A DNA stretch of 10,324 nt, taken from positions 1 to 10,324 of the forward strand of contig JBBKWQ010000220.1 in NCBI GenBank assembly GCA_037969115.1. Reading direction: 5' to 3'. The notes under the pieces are model-generated. The model was not told the DNA's origin, did not search any database, and saw nothing but the letters and a program-made list of their open reading frames with translations. Numbering within the stretch: position 1 is the first letter of the stretch; every line of letters begins with the position of its first letter. The stretch comes from JBBKWQ01 sp037969115. Its GTDB lineage: Bacteria; Actinomycetota; Acidimicrobiia; Acidimicrobiales; Ilumatobacteraceae. Positions 1 through 7,471 of the stretch are shown piece by piece. A program made the position numbers and the translations under genes.

Positions 1-176
1 AGCGGCTGCTCGACTACATCCAGCCCGACTTCGTGCACGTGCTCGTGGACGGCAAGATCGTCCAGTCCGGTGACCACACCCTCGCGCTCCATCTCGAGGA
101 CCACGGCTACGCCGACTTCGTCAACCACGACCTCGACGGCGTGCCCGATCGACCGCTCACGGGAGCAACATCATGA
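1..176 (+). CDS. sufC: SufC, Fe-S assembly ABC-type ATPase (3' end only)
   Basis: Only the last 57 codons are in the window, read from base 3 to the TGA at 174-176. The tail reads RLLDYIQPDFVHVL...GKIVQSGD followed by LEDHGYADFV, which matches the C-terminal end of SufC proteins (LLDYI-P-DYVHVL, G-IV-SGD, L-E--GY). SufC is the cytosolic ABC-type ATPase of the SufBCD scaffold that drives cluster assembly. Walker motifs lie upstream and cannot be checked. The stop overlaps the next start (ATGA at 173-176), so translation is probably coupled to sufD. Identification rests on the tail plus the adjacent sufD. Confidence 0.9.
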   Translation, partial: RLLDYIQPDFVHVLVDGKIVQSGDHTLALHLEDHGYADFVNHDLDGVPDRPLTGATS

Positions 177-1438
177 TGACGCCGACCACAACGCCGGTCA
201 AAACGGACCCGTCGCCGGCCGCGCGCCTCGACTCGCTCGACCGGATTGGCATCATCAGATACCCGACGCGGCGCGACGAAGCCTGGCGATACGCCCCGCA
301 CCGACAGCTCGCAGAACTGGCGTTCGGGCCGCCGGTCCAGGTGTTCGGAGACCTCCCCGCAGAACTCGACGAGCAGATCCCCACCCTCGACGGCCCGCGC
401 ATCGTCGTCGTCAACGGCAGCGTCGACCCCGACCGCTCGAACCTGACGACACCCGACGGTCTTCGCCTGTCGACACCCGCCGACGCGCTCGTGAACGTGC
501 GACAGCTGGCCGGTTCCCACAACGACGGCGGCGTTGTCGACGATGAGGTCCTCGACGCCTACACGGCGCTCAACATCGCGTTCAGCGAAGGCGGCACGGT
601 GATTGATGTCGCCGACGGCGTCGTCCTCGACGAGCCGATCCACATCGTCGATATCGCCATGCCCGCCCAACTACAGAACGGGTCTTGCACCCACACCGTG
701 ATCCGCCTCGGTGCCGGCAGTTCGGCAACCGTCATCGAAACGCGGCTCGGTGTCGGCAACGATGTCGGCGGATCGAACGTCCGCACGACCGCCTCGCTCG
801 GCCACGGCGCAGCACTTGACCACGTGCTGCTCCAAGACGTTCCCGCCAGCCACGTCCACCTCAGCCGGGTCGATGTCACCCAGCAGGCCCGCAGCACGTT
901 GCGGGCCCGATCGTTCAACCTCGGCGCCTCGTACGGACGCCTCGCATACGACGTCCACCTCGCAGGCGTCGGCGCGCGCGCCGATCTGTCCGGGCTGTTC
1001 GTCGGTTCCGGTGAACAGATCCTCGATCAGCAGATCACCGTGGTCCACGACGCCGAAGATTGCACGAGCCGCCAGTCGTACCGCGGCGTGCTCGATGACG
1101 ACAGCACCGGCATCTTCAACGGCGGCATCGACGTGCGCCCAGGCGCTGACGGCACCGACGCCGCACAATCCAACGACAACCTGCTGCTGTCCAATCGTGC
1201 CGAGATCAACACCCAACCACGCCACGAGATCCTCGCCGACGAAGTCGCCTGCAAGCACGGCGCCACCGTCGGCCAGTTGGACGAAACTGCGATGTACTAC
1301 CTGCGCTCCCGCGGCATCCCGGCCGACGAAGCGCGTCGACTCCTCATCAACGGATTCGCCGGCCAAGCCGTTGATGACGTCGGCATCGAAACCGTCCGGG
1401 AATGGATCCTTGACCGTCTGCGACACACCAATGACTGA
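173..1438 (+). CDS. sufD: SufD, Fe-S cluster assembly scaffold subunit
   Basis: A 421-residue protein of normal SufD length. The N-terminal part carries the family signature RDEAWRYAPHRQLAEL (about residues 35-50). The C-terminal SufB/SufD beta-helix core is clear: LLLSNRAEINTQP, then EVACKHGATVGQLDE with Cys360 and His362, then YYLRSRGIP. SufD pairs with SufB and SufC in the SufBC2D scaffold, where SufD is linked to iron acquisition and cluster assembly. The start at 173 overlaps the sufC stop and has GGAG at 162-165, 7 nt upstream; a second ATG at 176 is possible. The 3' end overlaps sufT by 8 nt. Confidence 0.95.
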   Translation: MMTPTTTPVKTDPSPAARLDSLDRIGIIRYPTRRDEAWRYAPHRQLAELAFGPPVQVFGDLPAELDEQIPTLDGPRIVVVNGSVDPDRSNLTTPDGLRLSTPADALVNVRQLAGSHNDGGVVDDEVLDAYTALNIAFSEGGTVIDVADGVVLDEPIHIVDIAMPAQLQNGSCTHTVIRLGAGSSATVIETRLGVGNDVGGSNVRTTASLGHGAALDHVLLQDVPASHVHLSRVDVTQQARSTLRARSFNLGASYGRLAYDVHLAGVGARADLSGLFVGSGEQILDQQITVVHDAEDCTSRQSYRGVLDDDSTGIFNGGIDVRPGADGTDAAQSNDNLLLSNRAEINTQPRHEILADEVACKHGATVGQLDETAMYYLRSRGIPADEARRLLINGFAGQAVDDVGIETVREWILDRLRHTND

Positions 1439-1997
1439 TCAGCCAGTCACCGTCGTCGCGACCAAGGGATTCACGCTGCCACGCGACTGCGTGGTGACGA
1501 TCATTCCAGCCGGACACCGCGTCACGCTCACCGCAGGCGACCGGGTCACGCTGCTCCAAGCCCTCGGCGGGACCGCAACCGTCACCACCAGCGAGGGCGA
1601 AATGGCGCGCCTCAGCGCAGCAGATTCAATCGACTTCGGTTTCGTCGCCGTCGCCGGCCAAGCCGACGTCACGGATGACACGCCGTTCAGCGTGGATCGG
1701 GTGTGGGAAGCAGCAGCCACCGTGTACGACCCCGAAATACCGGTCGACATCGTCGAACTCGGCCTCGTCTACCGCGTCGACACCAGCGAACAAGCCAACG
1801 GTGCCTGGCACGTCGACATCGACATGTCGGTCACCGCCCCGTTCTGCGGGATGGGCGACATCTTGCGCCAAGACCTCCACGACGCCGTGGCCGCGCTCCC
1901 CGGTGTCGACGAAGTCGACGTGAAACTCGTCTTCGATCCCCCATGGGACGCCACACGCCTCTCCGATGTCGCCCGGCTCGAACTCGGAATGATGTGA
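1431..1997 (+). CDS. sufT: SufT, long-form MIP18/DUF59 Fe-S maturation protein
   Basis: A 188-residue protein with two parts. Residues 1-80 form a beta-rich N-terminal region of the type seen in the long SufT family. Residues 88-172 form a MIP18 (DUF59) domain with YDPEIPVDIVELGLVY, the TAPFCGMG loop holding the conserved Cys139, and the terminal FDPPWD motif. SufT proteins act as auxiliary factors for maturing Fe-S proteins. The reading frame is open far upstream (from about 711), but that part is an out-of-frame shadow of sufD. The ATG at 1431 lies inside the end of sufD (8-nt overlap) and has no clear ribosome site, which suggests translational coupling. Confidence 0.92.
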   Translation: MTDQPVTVVATKGFTLPRDCVVTIIPAGHRVTLTAGDRVTLLQALGGTATVTTSEGEMARLSAADSIDFGFVAVAGQADVTDDTPFSVDRVWEAAATVYDPEIPVDIVELGLVYRVDTSEQANGAWHVDIDMSVTAPFCGMGDILRQDLHDAVAALPGVDEVDVKLVFDPPWDATRLSDVARLELGMM

Positions 1998-2043
1998 CCG
2001 CTCCTTGCCGCACACCCTGGTTGCTACAGAAAGGACCAACCCC

Positions 2044-2268
2044 ATGAAGGTATGGATCGACCAAGACCTCGGCTCTGTCCTCCGCGAAGAGATCGCCCCC
2101 GACGCTTCTTTCGGCCCGCACGACGGCCTCTACTACGTCAAGGAATCGGCGGAGAACTTCAGCGCCGAGAAGATGTTCGACGGCACCGCCGACCCAGCCG
2201 GATCAGACGGTATGGCCCACATCCCCGACGGCGCCCTGGAACGGGTCATCGAATCGGCAGAGGAGTGA
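2044..2268 (+). pseudogene. ferredoxin remnant lacking its cluster-binding cysteines
   Basis: A 74-residue reading frame starting MKVWIDQDL, with AAAGGA (2029-2034) about 9 nt before the ATG at 2044. Family knowledge: the closest type I recognise is the short actinobacterial ferredoxin with DQDL-CTGDGLC-EEIAPD near the N-terminus and EECPGEC-FI at the end. Here DL and EEIAPD are kept, but the segment between them reads GSVLR, so the first two Cys are gone. The frame stops at TGA (2266-2268) exactly where the third Cys should be; past the stop the same frame continues PGECPFIDVE. The middle part (DGLYYVKESAENF...AEKMFDGTADPAGSDGMAHIPD) is well preserved. The open frame contains no Cys, so it cannot bind a cluster in the usual way. 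I infer recent decay; a working Cys-free paralogue is possible. A longer start at 2005 is unlikely. Confidence 0.75.
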
Positions 2269-2276
2269 CCAGGCGA

Positions 2277-3662
2277 ATGCCCCTTCATCGACGTCGAATA
2301 TCCCGCAAATCGAGCAAGGCCGCGAGCGAAGCGGCCTCGCCGACATCACCGCCATCAGTACTGCCCGGCGCCGCCGCGCCGCGCGACTCAGCACCAGCGT
2401 CGTCGAAGCCAGATGTCGCGCCACAATCGATCTCGTTGACCGAGAAACCGACAGCGTCCGCGCCCGAACCGTCGGGGAACAAACTTCCAGGGATTCGCAA
2501 CATCGTCGCTGTCGCCAGCGGCAAGGGCGGGGTCGGCAAATCGACCGTCGCCGTCAACCTCGCAATCGCTCTGTCCCAGAGTGGGAGCCGTGTCGGCCTC
2601 GTCGACGCTGACATCCTCGGCCCCAGCATTCCAGGCATGCTCGGCCTGCCGCTCGACGAACTGCCCTTCGCCACTGCCGATGGCCGAATGGTTCCCCCTG
2701 AACGCTACGGCGTCAAGGCAGCGTCGATGGGCCTCCTGCGAAACGACGACAACCCCGCCATCTTGCGCGGCCCCATGGTCTCCAAGTACCTCCAGATGCT
2801 GGTCGCCCAGGTCGACTGGGGAGAGCTCGACTACCTGATCCTCGACCTGCCGCCCGGAACGGGCGACACCCAACTCACGCTGGCCCAAAGTCTGCGACTG
2901 TCCGGCGTCGTGATCGTCACCACACCCCAAGACGTCAGTCTGAAGATCGCTCGACGCGGTCTGCGGATGTTCGAAACGGTCAACGTCCCCATCCTCGGCA
3001 TCGTCGAGAACATGAGTACCTTCACCTGCCCCCACTGCGGCACCGACACCGACGTGTTCGGCCAGGGTGGTGGCGAACACATGAGTGCCGAACTCGATGT
3101 CGCGTTCCTGGGCGCAATCCCACTCGACGCCGACATCGTCACCGGCGGCGACGGCGGCCAACCCATCGTCATCGAACGACCCCAGTCCGTCGCCGCTGCG
3201 ACCTACCGCCACCTTGCTGACACCATCGACACCCACCTCCAGGGCCTCACCGCCGCCGTGCTGGGCTCGTTCTCCTGGACCTGGGACACCAACCACGGCG
3301 CACCCGGCTGGTTCGACGCTGCGGCCCGACCCGACGGTTCACCCACAACACCCATTGGATTCGCCCAACGGGACCGAACCACGCTGTCGGTGCTGTGGGA
3401 GGACGGCCGCCAGGACGACGTCGACGTCCGCGACCTCCGCCTCGCCTGCCGGTGCGCGGCATGCGTCGAGGAGATGAGCGGCCGACCGCTGCTCGACCCC
3501 GCCAGCATCGTCGCCGACGTCGCACCTCGTTCGATCACGGGCATCGGCAACTATGCCGTCAACGTCACGTGGAGTGATGGCCACAGCACCGGAATTTACG
3601 CCTACGACAACCTTCGGTCCCTCGCCGAACGAGACGACGCCAAGGTGGTCCAAGATGTCTGA
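2277..3662 (+). CDS. mrp: Mrp/NBP35-type Fe-S carrier ATPase with C-terminal DUF971 domain
   Basis: A 461-residue protein. Residues 1-70 are an Ala/Ser/Pro-rich, probably disordered segment in place of the usual MIP18 domain. Residues 73-325 are the Mrp P-loop ATPase: deviant Walker A SGKGGVGKS (81-89), LVDADILGPSIPG, DLPPGTGD, TTPQDVSLKIARRGLRMF, GIVENMS and the CPHC motif (251-254) that binds the bridging cluster in Mrp dimers. Residues about 366-452 are a DUF971 domain (LSVLWEDGRQDDVDVRDLR, CRCAAC, GNYAVNVTWSDGHSTGIY). Mrp/ApbC/NBP35 proteins hold and transfer [4Fe-4S] clusters in the cytosol. The plant plastid protein HCF101 also carries DUF971. The start is uncertain: ATG 2277 has AGGAG (2261-2265) 11 nt upstream; GTG 2265 would overlap the preceding stop; a TTG exists near residue 55. 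Confidence 0.9.
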   Translation: MPLHRRRISRKSSKAASEAASPTSPPSVLPGAAAPRDSAPASSKPDVAPQSISLTEKPTASAPEPSGNKLPGIRNIVAVASGKGGVGKSTVAVNLAIALSQSGSRVGLVDADILGPSIPGMLGLPLDELPFATADGRMVPPERYGVKAASMGLLRNDDNPAILRGPMVSKYLQMLVAQVDWGELDYLILDLPPGTGDTQLTLAQSLRLSGVVIVTTPQDVSLKIARRGLRMFETVNVPILGIVENMSTFTCPHCGTDTDVFGQGGGEHMSAELDVAFLGAIPLDADIVTGGDGGQPIVIERPQSVAAATYRHLADTIDTHLQGLTAAVLGSFSWTWDTNHGAPGWFDAAARPDGSPTTPIGFAQRDRTTLSVLWEDGRQDDVDVRDLRLACRCAACVEEMSGRPLLDPASIVADVAPRSITGIGNYAVNVTWSDGHSTGIYAYDNLRSLAERDDAKVVQDV

Positions 3663-4344
3663 ACCATCCCTCGACGCCCCTATTCGCATCCGGGCCGAGA
3701 CCTCGGTCGCAGATCCCGAGACCTGCAAGTTCATCGTGGATCGGAGCGTGCATCCCGGCGGGCCGGTCGCGTTCGACCGCCTCGGAGCCACAGACTCCTC
3801 GACACTTCCAGCGCGCCTCTTCGTGTTCGACGAAGTCTCGGCCGTTGTCGTTGCCGACACGACGGTCTCGGTCACCAAAGTGCGCTCGGCGTCGTGGGAG
3901 GGTCTTCGGGCCAAGATCGGCGCCGAGATCCGAGCCCACCTCCAAACCGGACGACCAGCAATCGCCGAACCGTCGCAGACGGGGCGCGATGACCACCAGG
4001 TTCGTGCCGCGGTCGAACGTCTCCTCGAGCGCGAAGTCAACCCATCGATCGCCGCCCACGGCGGCAAGATTTCCATCGTTGAGCTGACCAACGGCGTGTT
4101 GTCCATCGCGATGAGCGGGGGTTGCCAAGGATGCGCCTCCTCGACCGCGACACTGCGCGCCGGCTTCGAAACGATGGCCCGCCGCGTCGCGCCCGAACTC
4201 ACCCAGATCGTTGACACCACCAACCACGCCGCCGGTGCCGCTCCCTTCTACGCGCAGCCCTCCGCCAGCAACGACGACACCAGCCCGCTGCACCGCGTCC
4301 AACTCGGTGCAACCAGGCCCAGCCAATCGCTGCAGGGACGATGA
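3655..4344 (+). CDS. nfu: Nfu-type Fe-S scaffold/carrier protein
   Basis: A 229-residue two-domain protein. Residues about 11-98 match the Nfu/NifU N-terminal domain: ADPETCKFIVDR, then LPARLFVFDEVSAVVV and VSVTKVRSASWEGLRAKI. Residues about 115-183 are the NifU C-terminal cluster domain with VNPSIAAHGGKI and SGGCQGCASS, whose CxxC (157-160) binds a cluster at a dimer interface. The last 40 residues are polar and variable. Nfu proteins receive clusters from the scaffold and pass them to client enzymes. Start ATG 3655 lies inside the end of the upstream mrp (8-nt overlap) and has AAGGTGG at 3642-3648, 6 nt upstream; an in-frame extension to 3553 is a shadow of mrp. The position between two Mrp genes suggests a shared delivery route. 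Confidence 0.9.
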   Translation: MSEPSLDAPIRIRAETSVADPETCKFIVDRSVHPGGPVAFDRLGATDSSTLPARLFVFDEVSAVVVADTTVSVTKVRSASWEGLRAKIGAEIRAHLQTGRPAIAEPSQTGRDDHQVRAAVERLLEREVNPSIAAHGGKISIVELTNGVLSIAMSGGCQGCASSTATLRAGFETMARRVAPELTQIVDTTNHAAGAAPFYAQPSASNDDTSPLHRVQLGATRPSQSLQGR

Positions 4345-5594
4345 CCATGACCATGACCCTTGAAGCCCCAGCCGAAGAAGCCATCAGCAACGCGCTGCGA
4401 GGAGTGATCGACCCCGAACTCGGCGACAACGTCGTCGACCTCGGCATGGTCCAACGCATCGATATCGACACGGAATACAACGTCGCCATCACCGTTGCGC
4501 TGACCACCGCCGGCTGCCCGCTTCGGGCCCAACTGATGAACGACGTGAAGACCAGGGTTGGCACCCTCCCCGGCGTGCAGGCGGTGCGGGTCCACTTCGG
4601 TGAGATGACTGCCGAACAGAAACGCGAGGTCATGTCCCGAGCCCGCTGGAAGGCACAAGAGAACGCACCCGACACAACGATTCCGGCGACCTGTCGGATC
4701 GTCGCGATCGCATCAGGCAAAGGCGGCGTCGGAAAGTCGTCGGTGACGGTCAATCTGGCTGCCCTCCTCGCGCAACGAGGCCTCACTGTCGGCGTACTCG
4801 ACGCCGACATCGGCGGATTCTCGATCCCTCGGATGCTCGGCGTCGCAGGCAGCGTCGTCGCTCGAACCACAGAGACCGGGAAAGCCCGATTCCCGCCACT
4901 CGAGCGAAACATCGGACCCGGGGTCGTCAAGGTCGTCTCGATGGGCTCGATCACTGGTGCCGAAGAGGACGAGGCGATCATGTGGCGCGGCCTCATGCTC
5001 AACAGGGCCGTGCAGCACTTCATCGAAGACGTCGACTGGGGCGCCCTCGACTATTTGCTGATCGACATGCCGCCAGGCACCGCAGACATTCAGATGGGCC
5101 TCGCCCGGATGTTGCCCCGCACCGACGTCAGCATCGTCACCACCCCAGCACTCGCCGCACAACAGGTCGCGGCCCGAGCCGCCGACATGGCCCGCAAAGG
5201 ACATCTACGCGTCGCCGGCGTCATCGAGAACATGAGCGCCACCATTGGCCCTGACGGCTCCCGCCACGCCGTCTTCGGTGAAGGCGGCGGCGAACGGCTC
5301 GCGCAACAACTCGGCGTCGCCCTCCTCGGGTCGATCCCACTCGACCCCGCCGTCTCAGCCGGCGGTGACCTCGGCAACCCGGCCGCGCTGGCCGAACCGG
5401 ACTCTCAAGCCGCCACAGCATTCGCGTCGCTGGCCGATCGGATCGTCACCGACACCATCCCACCAGTCGAACTCGCCGTCTGCAGCATCCGTCAACTCCT
5501 CACCGAGGCCGGCGCCGACCTCGAAACCGCCTTCGATCGCCTCAACCAAACCCCAAGCCACGACCCAACACCAGCCACCGCCGCGACCAGCTAA
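4341..5594 (+). CDS. apbC: Mrp/ApbC-type ATPase with N-terminal MIP18 (DUF59) domain, lacking CxxC
   Basis: A 417-residue protein. Residues 8-88 are a MIP18/DUF59 domain (GVIDPELGDNVVDLGMV, LTTAGCP with Cys59, LPGVQAVRVHF). Residues 118-370 are the Mrp ATPase: SGKGGVGKSS (125-134), VLDADIGGFSIPRMLG, IDMPPGTADIQ, TTPALAAQQVAARAADMA, GVIENMS. Where most Mrp proteins have CPHC this one has ATIGPDG (about 300-306), so the bridging-cluster ligands are absent. A tail of about 45 residues follows. It resembles actinobacterial Mrp proteins. It may act as a partner of the CxxC-bearing paralogue two genes upstream. The start is ambiguous: ATG codons lie at 4341, 4347 and 4353. 4341 overlaps the nfu stop (ATGA), but AGGGA at 4334-4338 is better spaced for 4347 (8 nt). 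Confidence 0.92.
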   Translation: MTMTMTLEAPAEEAISNALRGVIDPELGDNVVDLGMVQRIDIDTEYNVAITVALTTAGCPLRAQLMNDVKTRVGTLPGVQAVRVHFGEMTAEQKREVMSRARWKAQENAPDTTIPATCRIVAIASGKGGVGKSSVTVNLAALLAQRGLTVGVLDADIGGFSIPRMLGVAGSVVARTTETGKARFPPLERNIGPGVVKVVSMGSITGAEEDEAIMWRGLMLNRAVQHFIEDVDWGALDYLLIDMPPGTADIQMGLARMLPRTDVSIVTTPALAAQQVAARAADMARKGHLRVAGVIENMSATIGPDGSRHAVFGEGGGERLAQQLGVALLGSIPLDPAVSAGGDLGNPAALAEPDSQAATAFASLADRIVTDTIPPVELAVCSIRQLLTEAGADLETAFDRLNQTPSHDPTPATAATS

Positions 5595-5620
5595 CAGAAA
5601 CAATCAAGGAGCAACTTGTC

Positions 5621-5983
5621 ATGACCACCACCGAAACAACCACCGAAACCACCCGGCCAATACTCACCCTTAGCGAAGAAGCGGTCACCAAGATCGCCCA
5701 ACTCATCGCCGCGGAAGCAACCGACGAGCAACTCGGCCTCCGAGTGGCAGTGAAAGCTGGTGGCTGCTCCGGCTTCTCCTACGAGATGTTCTTCGACCCC
5801 GAAACCGGCCCCGACGACAGTGTCACAACGTTCGGGACCGTGCTGGTCAAAGTCGACGCCACCAGCGCCGAGCACCTCGCCGGCGCCACCCTGAACTACA
5901 GCGACGGCATCCAAGGCGCCGGCTTCAGTATCGACAACCCCGACGCACAACGAAGCTGTGGCTGCGGTAAATCCTTCTCCTGA
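5621..5983 (+). CDS. A-type Fe-S carrier (IscA/SufA/ErpA family)
   Basis: A 120-residue protein with a short Thr/Glu-rich leader (1-12), then the A-type domain: LTLSEEAVTKIAQLI, LRVAVKAGGCSGFSYEMFF with Cys49, GIQGAGFSIDNP, and the terminal CGCGKSF with Cys113 and Cys115. These three cysteines are the standard ligands. A-type proteins receive clusters and pass them to apo-enzymes. Gene identity within the family (erpA, sufA or iscA) cannot be decided from sequence alone. AAGGAG at 5606-5611 sits 9 nt before the ATG. A 26-nt gap separates it from the upstream mrp, and moaA follows after 2 nt, so it is likely in the same transcript. Confidence 0.93.
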   Translation: MTTTETTTETTRPILTLSEEAVTKIAQLIAAEATDEQLGLRVAVKAGGCSGFSYEMFFDPETGPDDSVTTFGTVLVKVDATSAEHLAGATLNYSDGIQGAGFSIDNPDAQRSCGCGKSFS

Positions 5984-5985
5984 CC

Positions 5986-6999
5986 GTGACCACCACACCA
6001 ACCGACACGCTGGGCCGCCCCGTCAGAGACCTTCGCATCTCGGTCACCGACCGGTGCAACTTCCGATGCACATACTGCATGCCCAAAGAGATCTTCAACA
6101 GCAGCTTCCAGTACCTCCAGCGGACCGAGCTCCTCAGCTTCGAAGAGATCGAACGCGTCGCAAAATGCTTTGCCCGACACGGGGTCACCAAACTACGGCT
6201 CACCGGTGGCGAACCGCTGCTGCGAACCGGCATCGAAGATCTCGTCGCCAGACTCGCTGCAATCCCAGAGATCACCGACCTCGCGCTCACCACCAACGGC
6301 GCCCTTCTCGCCCGCAAGGCGGCAACCCTGGCCGCCGCCGGCTTGCACCGAGTGACGGTCAGTCTCGACTCACTCGACGACACGACCTTCATGGCCATGA
6401 ACGACGTCGATTTTCCCGTCCAGAAGGTCCTTGACGGCATCGATGCAGCAGCACAAGCCGGGCTGGGCCCGATCAAAATCAACATGGTCGTCAAACGTGG
6501 CGTCAACGACACCTCGGTGATCGACATGGCCGCTCACTTCAAGGGCACCGGCCACACCCTACGATTCATCGAATACATGGACGTCGGCGCCACCAACGGC
6601 TGGGAACTCGGCGACATCGTTGCCGCCCAAACCATCGTCGAAACCCTCAACCAAACATTCCCGATCGAACCCGTCGCACCCGCCTACGCGGGCGAGGTCG
6701 CAACACGCTGGCGATATCTGGACGGCACGGGAGAGATCGGTGTCATCAGCTCGGTCACCCAACCGTTCTGCGGCAACTGCACCAGGGCCCGTCTTTCCGC
6801 CGTCGGCGCCCTCTACACCTGTCTGTTCGCGGCCAGCGGCACGGACCTGCGCCAACTGCTCAGGCAAAGCCCCGACGACGAAGCTCTCGAACGAACCGTC
6901 TGCACCGTCTGGACCCACCGGAGCGACCACTACTCCGAGACCCGGACATCGCTCACCACCGGGGTCACCAAAGTCGAAATGAGCCACATCGGCGGATAA
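5986..6999 (+). CDS. moaA: GTP 3',8-cyclase MoaA (molybdenum cofactor, radical SAM)
   Basis: A 337-residue protein of typical MoaA length. It catalyses the first step of molybdopterin synthesis, the radical conversion of GTP to 3',8-cyclo-GTP. The N-terminal radical-SAM cluster motif is CNFRCTYC (Cys24, 28, 31), followed by LRLTGGEPLLR and VTVSLDSLD. The second cluster uses PFCGNC (Cys262, 265) and Cys279 in YTCLF. The protein ends in GG, the conserved C-terminal tail needed for activity. The start is GTG 5986, two bases after the preceding stop and without a clear ribosome site, so coupling to the A-type carrier gene is likely. No other molybdenum cofactor gene is in the window. Its place at the end of an Fe-S operon suggests it is a client of the carriers. 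Confidence 0.96.
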   Translation: MTTTPTDTLGRPVRDLRISVTDRCNFRCTYCMPKEIFNSSFQYLQRTELLSFEEIERVAKCFARHGVTKLRLTGGEPLLRTGIEDLVARLAAIPEITDLALTTNGALLARKAATLAAAGLHRVTVSLDSLDDTTFMAMNDVDFPVQKVLDGIDAAAQAGLGPIKINMVVKRGVNDTSVIDMAAHFKGTGHTLRFIEYMDVGATNGWELGDIVAAQTIVETLNQTFPIEPVAPAYAGEVATRWRYLDGTGEIGVISSVTQPFCGNCTRARLSAVGALYTCLFAASGTDLRQLLRQSPDDEALERTVCTVWTHRSDHYSETRTSLTTGVTKVEMSHIGG

Positions 7000-7471
7000 C
7001 CCGCCGGGACGCAGCCATTCGATATCGATTGACCCCGGGAAGGCGCCTCCGTTCGCATCCACAAGCGAACCTCCAGCGGCGTTGAACAGGTACTCGTCGC
7101 GCATCACACAACCGCAGGGTCGAGACGCATCGCAGGCCATGCTCTTGGCCACGGGGCTGCCGACCCAGGATCTCTACAACGCCCAGATCGATGTTCGCGT
7201 CGCCGCAACGATTCCGACCCGTCCGGGAACGAGCATTCTGCTCGCCGTCGGCCGGGCCAGACCCGAACAGAACGCGCGCTCCGTAATCCGGCTCGCGGCG
7301 ACGAGCCCGCGCCGACATATCTACCCAAGCGTGACGCGAGATAATTGCATTGCTCGCCAAGCGATCACGGGCGGCCGACGCCCGAACTCACAACAGATAT
7401 GGCGTGTCCCCTGGCTGGTACTTCGAGGTGGGCTCCCCGGCGTCGTCGCCGGTGCGTTCGGGGACGTTTGG
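7000..7471. other. gene-free spacer between moaA and the convergent minus-strand gene
   Basis: About 470 bases without a gene I can support. Short open frames exist on both strands, but none shows a recognisable domain or a good ribosome site. On the minus strand, a stretch from about 7152 to 7000 reads like protein (MRDEYLFNAAGGSLVDANGG), but the frame then runs antisense into moaA; it may be a gene fossil or chance. A GATAAT box at 7340-7345 has no convincing -35 partner. One GC-rich hairpin near the right edge is listed separately. Confidence 0.5.
7437..7452 (-). terminator. possible terminator hairpin after the PEP mutase-family gene
   Basis: A perfect 6-bp stem with a 4-base loop (CCGGCG-TCGT-CGCCGG) lies about 20 nt past the stop of the minus-strand gene, with CC and GG flanks nearby. 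No T-run follows in the direction of transcription, so it is only a weak candidate for an intrinsic terminator; in GC-rich genomes such hairpins also occur by chance. Confidence 0.3.

Noticed and set aside
2005..2043. Upstream start for the ferredoxin remnant
   Set aside because: The family begins at MKVW, and AAAGGA is well placed for the ATG at 2044; the extra 13 codons include the ribosome site.
2266..2268. TGA at a ferredoxin Cys position as a selenocysteine codon
   Set aside because: The first two ligand cysteines are lost as well, so a working cluster site would not be restored, and I see no clear selenocysteine insertion hairpin just downstream. A nonsense change is simpler.
6559..7152. 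Minus-strand open frame of 197 codons overlapping moaA
   Set aside because: Most of it is antisense to moaA, which is unambiguous. Only the part beyond moaA is kept as a weak fossil candidate.
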